NCBI GenBank assembly: GCA_963971405.1 | Contig: OZ020484.1 | Location: forward strand, 17,732,001-17,796,000 | DNA length: 64,000 bases | Direction of reading: 5' to 3' | From: Psococerastis gibbosa | Taxonomy: Eukaryota > Arthropoda > Insecta > Psocodea > Psocidae | Part shown: in pieces, positions 37,601-46,676 of the stretch | Layout of the letters: every line of letters begins with the position of its first letter | Numbering within the stretch: position 1 is the first letter of the stretch | The notes under the pieces: model-generated | The model's database searches: none | The model's input: the letters and a program-made list of their open reading frames with translations, nothing else | What the model was told of the DNA's origin: nothing | Position numbers and translations under genes: made by a program

Positions 37601-40600
37601 ACCACCAAAAATAACTTTTGAATTTTCAGCTAACTCAATCGTTAATGTACACCCAAATTATAGGCTAATAAAAGTTATTCATTTTAAAGGTTACTTCATT
37701 ATAATTCATTTGATCAATAAAGCCAACTGCTACTTCATCATAAAATGAATGAAATAATGTAAAAAACGAAACTGAATGCCTCTTTCCATAAATTAATTAT
37801 GGGCGTTATTTTTGGGAATTGACAACTCAATCAGAGGACATTTTGCGACATTGTTTTAATTTTTTTAATTTCTAAATGCAAGTTGCCCATTTGGTTTCCG
37901 TATACTGTATCTTTCTTGTCTTTCTCGTGTTCCCTCCCTTTCCTCCAAAGATAATAAGATAGAATAGATTTCGCCTAACCACAAGCTAAGTACTGCCTAT
38001 GGCGAAAATTCCGCCAAATGAAAAACAATTGAAGATTCCAGTAGGCAGGGCTGACAACTTAATAGAGGCGCGGTAAGTTCTGCAGAATTGACCTTGGGTC
38101 CCTGGCAATCTTAATACCATCATTTCAACTGTATTTAGCTTATCACGAGAACCTTCAAGTTTAAGAACGGTCACAACTTTTTGCTACTTCATTGCATATG
38201 CCGTGGATGCCCACCTTACCCGCCTCTTTATGCGTCCGATCCATTGCAGTCTCCTTCTCGCTATCGTCTCCAGTTGTTCATCCACCCTGAACTCTCTCAG
38301 ACTATCACTTCTTTCCTAATCCTATTCCTTCCTGTCCTCGGATAGACTGTTCTGATCAACTTCATTTCAGCCGCTTGTATTTTAGTGTCTTTACGCTTTA
38401 AATAACGCTGGCGTAGTCGTTGTCGGAACTTTGTCATCTACCTAACAAGTTCTCATTCAGTGGAATTAATAATTCAGTCTGACAGGTAGGAGGATAATGT
38501 AATGGTATTCATAATAATCTATACGACCTAGAACCACCGTTTACTTCTCAAAGCAAAATGTTTTGCTTCTGAAGCAACTGCTATAAATTTGGACAGCAAA
38601 AATTTTACTTCTATTTATAAATTGGTAATACTATCCAGAAGGTTAATTTTTATGGTGCCTTGGGATAGCTAGGCTAAGCTGCCAGCACCCTCTATGGATT
38701 GTAGCGCGACAGCTTCAGTAATAGTAGGTATATATACAATCAAGCAATAGACGTAGAAGAACCAACCTTAGCTTTATCAAGATAATCGGCGCAGAGACCC
38801 ATTAGGGGAGAGTAGTCGCCACGGGTAATTCGGAATGTAGAGTCTTCAAAGTCTTCATCAGCCCGAGTTAACCCAGCTAAATCACCCGTTTCTTCGGACG
38901 CTAGACGAATCTGAATCAGAATACAGTTAGAGTCGTACTCGAAACGCATTAAAATAATCGACTTCGATGGCAAGGTGGTAGCGTGCTTGTACAAGTCTCT
39001 ACACGCCATGCGATCGGAGACGGGTCGTAACTCAACACGGGTACTAACCTACAGAGGCGACTGAAGAGGTAAATCGGATTGAATGTGATTAACCTTTTTA
39101 AGAAAAAAGAAAAAAGTTAATGGACTAGTATTCAATATTTACAGAAAAGCTACCCAAACCGACTGTATAATTCCAGCTGATTCCCTTCACCCCTCTCAAC
39201 CATTGGCGTAAATAGGGGGGTCCTGGGGGGCTAAGCCCCCCCCCCCAGGTCCACCCGTAGCCCCCCCAGGATTTCTGGTGACAAAGACGTTATGGAGGCT
39301 AAAGGCATAGTGTACACAATAATGAAAGGGAAATAAATTCTTAGTATGCTTATATTACATTTAAAAAAATCAACATATTGACCAAGCACTTTCACAAAAA
39401 ATATATTACTCAAAATGCTTAAAACCCCCAATACTTCAGAGCTATTTTTTCCAACTTTTTCTCCGGGGGAGACCCCCGGACCTCACTCAGTGGTAGGTTT
39501 ATTCGTCTGTAAAATCTCAACTGTGCTGCTTGCAAAATGCGTAAAACCTCCCTAATTTGGGCCTATTCATCAATTTTTTTCTCCGGGGTGACCCCCGGGC
39601 CCCCCTTTCTCCAGGGTAGAATATTCGTAAACCCTCACTAATTTGGGCCCATTTTTAATTTTTTTCTCCGAGGGAGACCCTCGGGCTCCCCTTTCTCCAG
39701 GTATAATATGGGTAAAACCTCACTAATTTGGGCCCATTTATCGATTTTTTTTTCCGGGGATCAAAGTCTTGGGGTCCTGAAGCCCCCCCCCCCCCCCAGA
39801 AATTTTGTGAATTCACGCCAATGCTCACAACATAAATATGCTGCCATTCATGCTATGATACATAGGCTACTAAATAACCCCATGGATGAAATTGCGTTCA
39901 AAGCGGAGTATAATACGATTCTACATATAACCACTAATAATGGGTACCCAGCGAATATAGTGAACAATATTTGAAACAAACATAAAATGAAAATAGCTTG
40001 ATCGTTGGCGTATACACCTGGCCCCACACAGGATAAGACATTTGTAAAAATTCCTTATATCGCTAGAATTAATAACTTTTTGGGATTGTCTACAAATGAG
40101 AGGGTTGAGAAATCAATAGTATATTATAAACCGGGGTCAGTAGGGAGAGATAGAAAGGCAGGAGTATACCGACGATTGTGATTGTTCATAAGTTGGACAA
40201 ACAGAAAGACATTTGAAGAAAAGATTGCCTACATGGGCATTTTAAAGGAATATTGTTGTTGTTGTTGTTGTTGTTACCAACGCCTGCTTTCAGCATTTCT
40301 GCCTGAAGCAACCCTGTCAGCCTGGCGGGGGGAGTGAGTCTGTTTGTTAACTTGAGGCACCCTAAGGGCAGACTCTTTCACCTCGGGGAAAGGGGAGTTG
40401 ACTAACAGGGTGGACCTCCTGATTATAGTGGATTTCGAACCACTTGGGGAACATGGTAAAGTCACACGATTAAATCGGAGGTGACCAGGACTCGACTTAT
40501 ACTGCCTAAGCGAGTTATCATGTCCCACCAGGTTCCCCTGCCAACGCTGTGCACACTACCAAGTTGCCGCAGTTTGAAACATGCTCTGCTCTAATGGAAT

Positions 40601-43600
40601 CAACATGGTAAGGCCGTTGGTTTAAAGGAATATGTAAAACATGCCCTGAATCAATGCTAGCCCAACATATGAACGTGAGAAAAACGAGTGCAGAAGAAAG
40701 ACAGACCTCCAAAGAACCTACCCAGATACCAATCAGTAGCAGAATTTAGGTTAACAACGGGTCATGACTCATCAAAAACACCTGCACCGTATAGGTGTAG
40801 CAGCGGAACCTTTCTGCCCTCTGTGTGACACCCGGGAAGAAATGGACAGAAAACACCTTAAGACGTGCCCTACACTCGTCAACAGCAGAGGTTCACCAGA
40901 TTATGTGCTGTATTGGGCTGCAAGAAAGTTGATGGTGGATGACCTAATGCTATAGCGCAATTTTTAAAAAAATAATAGCAATAATTTTTTAACATTTAGT
41001 AAGTGGTCGTAGTGCAATTAAGGGACAAAAAACTGATTACGGTGTACCTCATAGGATGTCTTTCCAGACGTTGTGGTCTTGAACGCACGGGTGTTATAAG
41101 CCTCCATTCCATATTTCTGCAGGAAACGGTTTATTTTATCTGTATCGTCTTTTGTCACATTGGCCGACAAGTAGGTGGTGATTCCCTGTAAATTGCATAT
41201 AATATATTGTCAATAGTCAATAACAAATGTATTCATTCCCCATGCATTCATTGTCCATTTCTCAGCTTTAATTTAAAAAAAAAAGTAAGATAGTATACAA
41301 CTTAGAAGGCGGTAAACCTAATAGCACAGTATCTTGTTCACATGCTCAGCATGGGTCTGTATTTGAATACTGAGCGGGAGTTCTTGTAGCTCAACTGTTA
41401 GAGCAACTATTGCAAAAACTGGAGGTAACGGGATCGTATCGCGTCAGTTGCTGTTATGGGATTAGGTTTTATCTTTTAACATGCCTCGTAACTACCAAGT
41501 TTTTTAATCATTTTTAATGCTTAGCAATAAAAAAAACTTAAAAGAGCATAAAATAACATTGCTTTCGTATATTTACATACTATAGTTACAAGGGTCATTG
41601 TTATAGGCCTATGGCCTTCTAATATCAACAAACAACCTATGAATTTAAGCTGAAACATTAGCCAGTTGAGGGGTGTTTGTCATTTCTCATGACAACAGCA
41701 CAACTATATCAATATTTTTAAGTGTGGTGTAGGTACCTTATCAGGAAATCCAATTGTTTTCTCACGATCGCTGAGGGAGAATATTAGTGAGCGCACACGC
41801 TGCCACAAAGCATCAATCCCAGCCGGATCTCTTTGATACGCAACACTTTGCTTGACTACCGTCAGAAAACTTTTCTCTGAAGCAGCGGGAATAAATTTAG
41901 TGTCACCAAAACTCTTGTAATTAGCACAATGTGTGAGGATCCCAGAAACGTATACCAGCAACGCCTGTAACCATGAAACGGGGGCAATTGTGATTTTGGA
42001 AACTTGATGCAAACTGATGGTAGGCTGAACTCTCCTTTAAGCGGGGATTCCACCAACCGGCTAGGGCTAAATACAAAAACGGTGACGTGGTAGCAGACAT
42101 TCAAGACTTAGGCGGTGTTTCCACCGACCTCGCATTGCATAATGCAAATGACATTGACGGAAATGTTTGTTTTTCTTTTTATAGAAATCTATTAAAATGT
42201 TTGTACTTAACATATCCCATGAAGCCATTCTTTAATTTTAATTTGTTTGTTTGAGATTTTACTCTATGATCATTGATCAATTTTAACTATGGCATAGAGT
42301 AAAACAAACATTTCCGTCAATGTCATTTGCATTCTGCAATGCGAGGTCGGTGGAAACCCCGCCTAAGTCTTGAATGTCTGCTACCTTGTCACCGTTTTCG
42401 TATTTAGCCCTAGCCGGTCGGTGGAAACCCCGCCTGAGCTAAGCCTAACACAAACAATACAAATTAAAAGCTTAACACGGCTGCAATCTTGTGGGTGAAA
42501 TCTTAACAACAGTCATTCCTTATGGTAGGTCCAAGCTTTGAGATAGGGCTAAAATAATGTCAGTCCGGAGTTAACTGTCAGACATATGGTGAAAGGCGTC
42601 TTCAGCATACATTTACGGTTTTTTCTATTTTCCGTTCTCGAAGGACGTCAGTGTCTTATATGTAGGCTATTGTTTTGAGAATTAGGTGCCTACGGAAGCC
42701 TTTCTTTTTTTAATAAACCTACCCTTGTCACACAGCTGTTTCAGTTATTCGCAGCCAAGTCTTTTGATAAGTCGTGACACATTAGAAGTACGTTTCACAG
42801 TGTACAAATTTTAGTCATCACAATAGGTTGGTTTCTAAATTAATCTAAGTACGATTCAAAACAGCTAAACAGCTATAACAAACAAACCTAGTAAACTACT
42901 AATATTAAGAAATTACAAAATATTTTGTAAACCTTGATAATATTAATTAATTCCTCGTTCTAGTCGCAAAGATATGAAAAAAAAATACAAGCTCTCGCAT
43001 AAAATTTACATTTTCTCACCGGAAATATTATTACTCGCGATAAGTCGCGATAAAGTGCTTTATACACTGATTTTATACGATAGTATAAGTGATTCATTCA
43101 GATTCATTAAAGGTTGTATTTTTAATTACTTTTTCGTCTGACCATTTCGTATCTTTGCCGTTGCAGACAAGGAATTAATCACTTAATTTCGTCAGGAAAA
43201 CTCAGTATTTCCAACATTAGTTTGAAATATCTGCCTTAAGTGTTCTTGATACAAAGGGTCTTACTGCAAATGGTAACATCTACGGTTCTATGCTTTTAAG
43301 TAAGTTAATAGAATGTATGTTATGTTACAATAACAAGGCTCTAAATTTACTCAGACTCCTACGTAAACCTATTGACTTATTAACAGTAAAAATTAAAGAC
43401 CTGATTACTTCTATCATATGTTGTTCGGAAAGTGACCAAAATACGCCTGAGACTACTGTACCTTAAATTCATCCTCAGCAACTCCATTTTCCAAAGCAGC
43501 TCTTTGAAGAACCTTTATAGGTTGCTCACCGAAAACTTTTAAAACCAGAATGAAAATAGAGGCACCTTCAGGGGATCCCTGAAAGAAAAATGTAACATAC

Positions 43601-44390
43601 AGTTCCATCCAGGCTAGTCATAGAAAATGCTGTAATTGCAAAGGCTTTCACGGCCGGAGTCGAATGAAGAACCAGTAGAATCCGGGCTGATGGACTGTGG
43701 TCGATATGAAGGTGAACTTCCAAATCATAAAGGTATCAGCCCTTGGAAGCAATTCGCGCACGTAAGATAAAAAAATTATGAAGATAGTGCCCTCATCTTA
43801 ATACACTGTCCAGAATCGCTCTCAAACTGAAGCCAGTTGTTCCAAACTCAAACTGCATCTCGCAAGTACAGAATATCCCAGACTTCATGGGGGTACTACA
43901 TTTTAGCTTAGTGATTAATCTTAGAATCTGCAACATTTGTTATTGGGGCAGGACCCAGTGTAATTGGAGAACAAGAATAGAAGTGATATGACCAATGTTC
44001 CAACCAAGTCTTCAATCGTATCCCCCGGCCGAATCATGGCCTCATGGCATATGTATATAAATATATATATAATTATATCTCATAATTTATATTCCTTTAA
44101 CATGCATTTGTGGTATATTACCGCAACCATCTGATTCTTAGCGTACGGTATACCAGAAATAATAATTTTATGTCCCACAATTTTCACAAATTACTGTGCC
44201 TGTACTTACCTGAAGAAAACAAATGAGGCCACCATACCAAGATGCACGACTCAAATAATGGGCGTACTTCTTTTCTTGAAGAGTTAGTTTTTCAAAAGCA
44301 GCGGATGCGTCAAGCTCAACGACAGGAGAGTTAGACGAAAGAATGTATTGTGGGTCGACTTTGACAATTTTGTCTGCTTTCTCAGCTTGC
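31695..44390 (-). CDS. DPP3: dipeptidyl peptidase 3 (M49 metallopeptidase), first exon missing
   Basis: Twelve exons found on the minus strand give about 730 residues (human 737): 44210-44390, 43462-43578, 41737-41964, 41048-41185, 38767-38910, 37188-37318, 36818-37071, 36416-36681, 34917-35165, 33345-33515, 32028-32187 and 31695-31849. DPP3 is a cytosolic zinc exopeptidase that removes N-terminal dipeptides. The family zinc motif HELLGH lies at about 36502-36519, followed by GSGK, and the second motif EECRAE at about 35082-35099. Other conserved blocks are [36 protein letters not shown] and [12 protein letters not shown]. All phases agree. The first exon located begins with one base of a split codon (then QAEKADKIV), so a short 5' exon with the start codon must lie beyond 44390. 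I could not fix it. Introns are crowded with SINE, MITE, Penelope, hAT and LINE debris. Confidence 0.94.
32650..32800. repeat. inverted repeat with hammerhead-like core
   Basis: ACTAGGCTATCATCAGGCTA at the left faces CCTGAAGATAGCCTAGT at the right. Both arms extend over ACAGAC/GTCTGT and through the loop-side motif AACAACACTAC/GTAGTGTTGTT. The right arm continues as GCCGAAACCGGTC, so it reads CTGAAGA...CGAAAC, the order of a hammerhead core. This is a fragment of a repeated element in a DPP3 intron. Confidence 0.55.
32895..33259 (+). mobile_element. SINE-like retroposon with (CAA)n tail, copy 1
   Basis: A ~365-bp unit starts CCAACGGCCTTACCATG and ends AGGCGTTGGAAACAACAACAACAA. AATTAAAAAT occurs on both sides (32885-32894 and 33260-33269), a 10-bp target-site duplication. 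Two more copies are at 40254 and 49097. GTGGTTCGGAATCC inside resembles a pol III B box, but no clear tRNA head was established. Confidence 0.8.
33849..34041 (-). mobile_element. Penelope-type terminal repeat, left part
   Basis: The segment GGCTTTCACGGCCGGAGT...CAGTAGAATCCGGG...CCGTGGTCG is repeated at 43637 and, degraded, at 14035. On the minus strand it contains CACTGAAGATGTCGG...GTTGACGAAACGT (33926-33960). It is cut from the endonuclease fragment that follows by an inserted composite MITE. Confidence 0.5.
34042..34432. mobile_element. outer MITE of a nested pair (DPP3 intron)
   Basis: The arms CCACCGACCGGCTAGGGCTA and TAGCCCTAGCCGGTCGGTGG enclose GGTGACGTGGTAACAGACAT and its complement. 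A second MITE sits exactly at the centre of this palindrome. A near-identical composite lies at 42041. Confidence 0.85.
34112..34360 (+). mobile_element. inner MITE of a nested pair (DPP3 intron)
   Basis: It is bounded by GGCGGGGTTTCCACCGACC and GGTCGATGGAAACCCCACC, with TA on each side (34110-34111, 34361-34362). The host centre would have been GACTTAAGTC, so the flanks fit a TA duplication. The core has CATAGTTAAAATTGATCAAT then ATGGCGTCATGGGATATGTT. The opposite core orientation is seen in the copy at 42111. Confidence 0.85.
34433..34850 (+). mobile_element. Penelope-like element, GIY-YIG endonuclease fragment
   Basis: The plus strand reads [20 protein letters not shown], followed by SAIAEH and TGH. 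This order belongs to the GIY-YIG endonuclease domain of Penelope-like retroelements. Only the C-terminal part of the element is present, and no reverse transcriptase was seen nearby. The fragment is old and broken. Confidence 0.75.
35255..35420 (+). mobile_element. RTE-like LINE 3' fragment
   Basis: The plus strand reads [17 protein letters not shown], the conserved GRP(K/R)xRWxDxVxxD end of RTE-type ORF2 proteins. There is nothing else of the element. It lies in a DPP3 intron. Confidence 0.55.
38205..38405 (-). mobile_element. RTE-like LINE fragment
   Basis: The minus strand reads [19 protein letters not shown], matching the AEMK(F/L)LR block after the reverse transcriptase in RTE-type LINEs, with further decayed sequence. 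It lies in a DPP3 intron and is unrelated in orientation to the fragment at 35255. Confidence 0.5.
39201..39823. mobile_element. hAT-like MITE with internal tandem repeats
   Basis: The inverted ends are CATTGGCGTAAAT and GTGAATTCACGCCAATG. The flanks are CTCTCAAC (39193-39200) and CTCACAAC (39824-39831), an 8-bp duplication with one mismatch. The inside carries about four diverged ~80-100-bp units (39420-39770), each with AAAACCTC..TAATTTGGGCC and TTTTTCTCCGGGG-like segments, plus long C runs. It encodes no protein. Confidence 0.85.
39990..40240 (+). mobile_element. Penelope-like endonuclease fragment
   Basis: The segment contains a decayed GIY-YIG stretch (GVYRR, then [12 protein letters not shown]). 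It is interrupted after 40253 by a SINE-like insertion and resumes at 40621. Confidence 0.55.
40254..40620 (-). mobile_element. SINE-like retroposon with (CAA)n tail, copy 2
   Basis: A 367-bp copy in reverse orientation, starting on the plus strand with (TTG)n and ending GGCCGTTGG. TTTAAAGGAATAT occurs on both sides (40241-40253 and 40621-40633), a perfect 13-bp target-site duplication inside a Penelope-like fragment. It is 90 percent or more similar to copy 1 by eye. Confidence 0.9.
40720..40960 (+). mobile_element. LINE ORF2 C-terminal fragment
   Basis: The plus strand reads [14 protein letters not shown], then HLHRIGV, then a knuckle [20 protein letters not shown]. This is the Cys-rich end common in RNase H-bearing LINEs. 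No reverse transcriptase remains. Confidence 0.65.
41379..41455 (+). repeat. degenerate tRNA-like sequence
   Basis: TTCTTGTAGCTCAACTGTTA followed by GAGCAAC has the A-box/D-arm form of a tRNA. The later half (GGGATCGTATCGCG) is a weak T-arm. It does not close a good acceptor stem, so it is a tRNA relic or SINE head. Similar poor relics followed by T runs lie near 22325-22395 and 23735-23800. Confidence 0.35.
42041..42434. mobile_element. nested MITE pair, second composite copy
   Basis: The outer arms (GGGGATTCCACCAACCGGCT and its mirror) are the same as at 34042. The inner element (42111-42363, GGCGGTGTTTCCACCGACC to CCGCC, with TA on both sides) lies at the same central site. However, its core runs in the opposite direction (AACATATCCCATGAAGCCAT before TCAATTTTAACTATGGCATA). 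It also lies in a DPP3 intron. Confidence 0.85.
43637..43720 (-). repeat. Penelope-type terminal repeat fragment
   Basis: GGCTTTCACGGCCGGAGTCG, then CCAGTAGAATCCGGGCTGATG and CTGTGGTCGATATGAA, repeat the block at 33849-33930. No endonuclease or reverse transcriptase is adjacent. Confidence 0.5.
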
Positions 44391-44589
44391 CTAAAATTAT
44401 TTTAACCATTTTTACTGCTCGCTTTTTCTATTTGTTTTTGCATTAGGTAAGTACCCATTCGTTATATAGGTGTATAAAATTAAATTTCACAAGAAATAAC
44501 GATTGTAAATCTATCACATCAAATTCCTTGAAAGAAATGTTCCTCTACATTTTGTTAGTCTATAGTTGTGGCGGTCAACACCAATAGAC

Positions 44590-44790
44590 CAGTTACGGAA
44601 CATGATTTGTGCACAAACGGATAGTGGGGACATCCTGTGGCCAATGGACATCAGCTCATCTAGGATTTTTATTAATTTATTGAAGTAAATAAACTGTGCC
44701 AAATTTTGGCAACCTGTCCCATTTCGTCAGCAGAGGCAGAGATGGCGTTTTCAACGATGAACGCCACCCAAGTTATTTTGAAAGCTGTCT
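44590..44790 (+). mobile_element. hAT transposase C-terminal scrap
   Basis: The plus strand reads CPISSAEAEMAFSTMNATQ, the start of the C-terminal dimerisation motif typical of hAT transposases and their domesticated relatives (P(V/I)SSAEAERAFSTMN). Nothing more of the domain follows. Confidence 0.6.
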
Positions 44791-45258
44791 CTTTAGGATT
44801 TTTGTTTAATTATACATTTATTGTCTCACCAGAACTTAGAGAGCAAAATAAAATAGCTCATATTTTGATGACAGTGCATGCCGGACAAAAGACAACAGAC
44901 AAGCCTACCTACGTTGCGTTAATGCCGATAACGGACCGGGTTATTATACATACCCTTCTGATAATGCTCCAATTTGACTTTTAGGCATTTTGAAAAAGTT
45001 TTTAACCGTTTCCGAAAGCAAATATTAAATTTTTTTTAATTTTATAATAAATTGATATTGTTGAAGAGAAGAAGCTTATTATTTTCTTTCTAGTTTCAGT
45101 AGTTTCTACACAAACCCACAAGCTAGCTTCAAGCCTTCAGCTTCGTCCGTTCGACTTCGAGAGCCAGTCAGGCTCAGGCAGTCAATCTCGAGAGTCGAGA
45201 CGGTCAGGGTCAGACTCTGAATTCGAGAGTTGATTGTTGTTGAGCCTGCTATCGGCTA

Positions 45259-45392
45259 GGTGGGGTTTACATTGACGTCAATAATGATAGTAATAGTGAT
45301 ATTCACGTGGCTAAAGACGGCCTAAAAATGTCTGATACCACCTCAATATCACCATTACTATCACTATTGACGTTGATGTAAAAGCCCCGCCC
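45259..45392. mobile_element. hairpin MITE flanked by TA
   Basis: GGTGGGGTTTACATTGACGT at the left faces ACGTTGATGTAAAAGCCCCG at the right. Inner arms repeat AATGATAGTAATAGTGATAT in mirror form. TA stands at both ends. It shares the GTCAATA motif of the other hairpin MITEs. Confidence 0.75.
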
Positions 45393-46595
45393 TAGATCAA
45401 GGTGATATCGAGAATCTAGTTTGTCTTCGACTTTCGAGTATTGACTCGTAGAAGAATAAATTGTGAATTGACCTTGAAATTGTATATTCAAAAAAACTAA
45501 AAAGCCGTATTTTCATCTTATAATTCTTACTACTTGTACTCACACCCAATTGTCTATGCTCTTACGTCGGCCGGTATACTTGCACCAGTGAAGTCACCAA
45601 GAAGTGCTAATAACGAGGGCATGACTGTACATATTTAGAACCAAAGCAATGTCGACAATTTGTGTGAGTAACTCATGATTAGAAGTTCATTAGTTTGGAA
45701 TTTAACAAGTCCGTGCCTTTTACTTACAATTTACGGTACCTACTTTACTAGCGGCAATCGCTATAAGTGGTTTTGTTGAGTTGTTACTATATCGGAATCA
45801 AGAGGAAAATTTCGTCAAATTTAAGTTAAGACTTAGTATTGGCTGTATAATTTTGTGAAATAAGCATTTACTACTACTACCCACAATTAATTAATGGCAC
45901 TTCGGTTTGCTCCTTATGGCTTATAAGGACTGCTACATGCAGCCTATATAGGTTATAGTACCAATATCAGGCCCAGTGCAGGGTGGTAGAGGGGGTGGGG
46001 CCCGCTAAGCGTTGCGATAAGGAAATATTTCAAACGCAAGCTATCACGCTCATTAAAATTTGTAGGTACCGATACTTAAAATACCTAAATATGCTGAAGA
46101 TTCTTAGGATTGTTTCGATTCTTCTGTGACAGTATTCAGACGCCGACAAAAAGAGGAAGACACCCTTAGTAGCCTATGATAAATAAATGAGTTAGCGTCT
46201 TGTGGTATTTATATATAGGCCTAGGATAGACTATGTACAAGTACCAGAGGCCGTAAATACATTAATAAGTGGGCTGCTATATCATTTTTCTCTTATTTTC
46301 TATGACGGAATACTGTCGCAGTATAGAATCTGTTTTCGAGCTCCAGGTTTTTTTCAATGCAAGTACCAGAAGACGTGATTATGTCTACTTTACTCTTGTC
46401 GTCTATGACTGAGTACTGTCGGCTGTTCGGACCTAAAATTTCAATAAAAATGTGTTGGAACTTTCGGATTTGGATTGCCCACAAAAATTAGCTATAACGC
46501 CAATCTTGAAACGTAAATCCAAAAAATTACGATAATTTATTATAGCTTCAATCGAATTCCAATTAACCGAAAACCACAATTATTTAACAAAAAGA

Positions 46596-46619
46596 ATGAG
46601 GCAACGTCTTAGCCTGAAA
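46596..46619 (+). CDS. candidate first coding exon of the APMAP/hemomucin-like gene
   Basis: ATG followed by seven codons (MRQRLSLK) ends in phase 0 just before GTTACG, and the next acceptor (TTTTACAG) lies 57 bases on and opens in phase 0. A short basic N-tail before the membrane segment suits a type II protein. The donor is poor, so the true start may be elsewhere upstream. Confidence 0.3.
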
Positions 46620-46676
46620 GTTACGTCCATGGAAATGTTCTGAAATAAATTTGTCGTTGTCTTCAATCTTTTACAG

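Larger units (their letters stand above)
44391..46595. other. divergent region, DPP3 to APMAP/hemomucin
   Basis: This spacer should contain the DPP3 5' exon and promoter and the promoter of the plus-strand gene. It also holds a hAT transposase scrap at about 44590-44790 and a hairpin MITE at 45259. I did not identify the DPP3 exon. Confidence 0.5.

Noticed and set aside
38911-39048. DPP3 exon 5 extended upstream to an acceptor near 39048
   Set aside because: The added residues do not match the family. The acceptor at 38911 (GATTCAG) joins TSYE to IRLASEE, which does match.
43660-43700. Hammerhead ribozyme on the plus strand (CTGATGGAC...)
   Set aside because: GAC and GTC can pair, but the bases between that stem and the following GAA do not fit the hammerhead core.
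45571-45628. Minus-strand MPSLLALLGDFTGASIPAD with a good GTAAGAG donor, as DPP3 exon 1
   Set aside because: It ends in phase 0, while the next DPP3 exon needs a two-base split codon; joining them gives an immediate stop.
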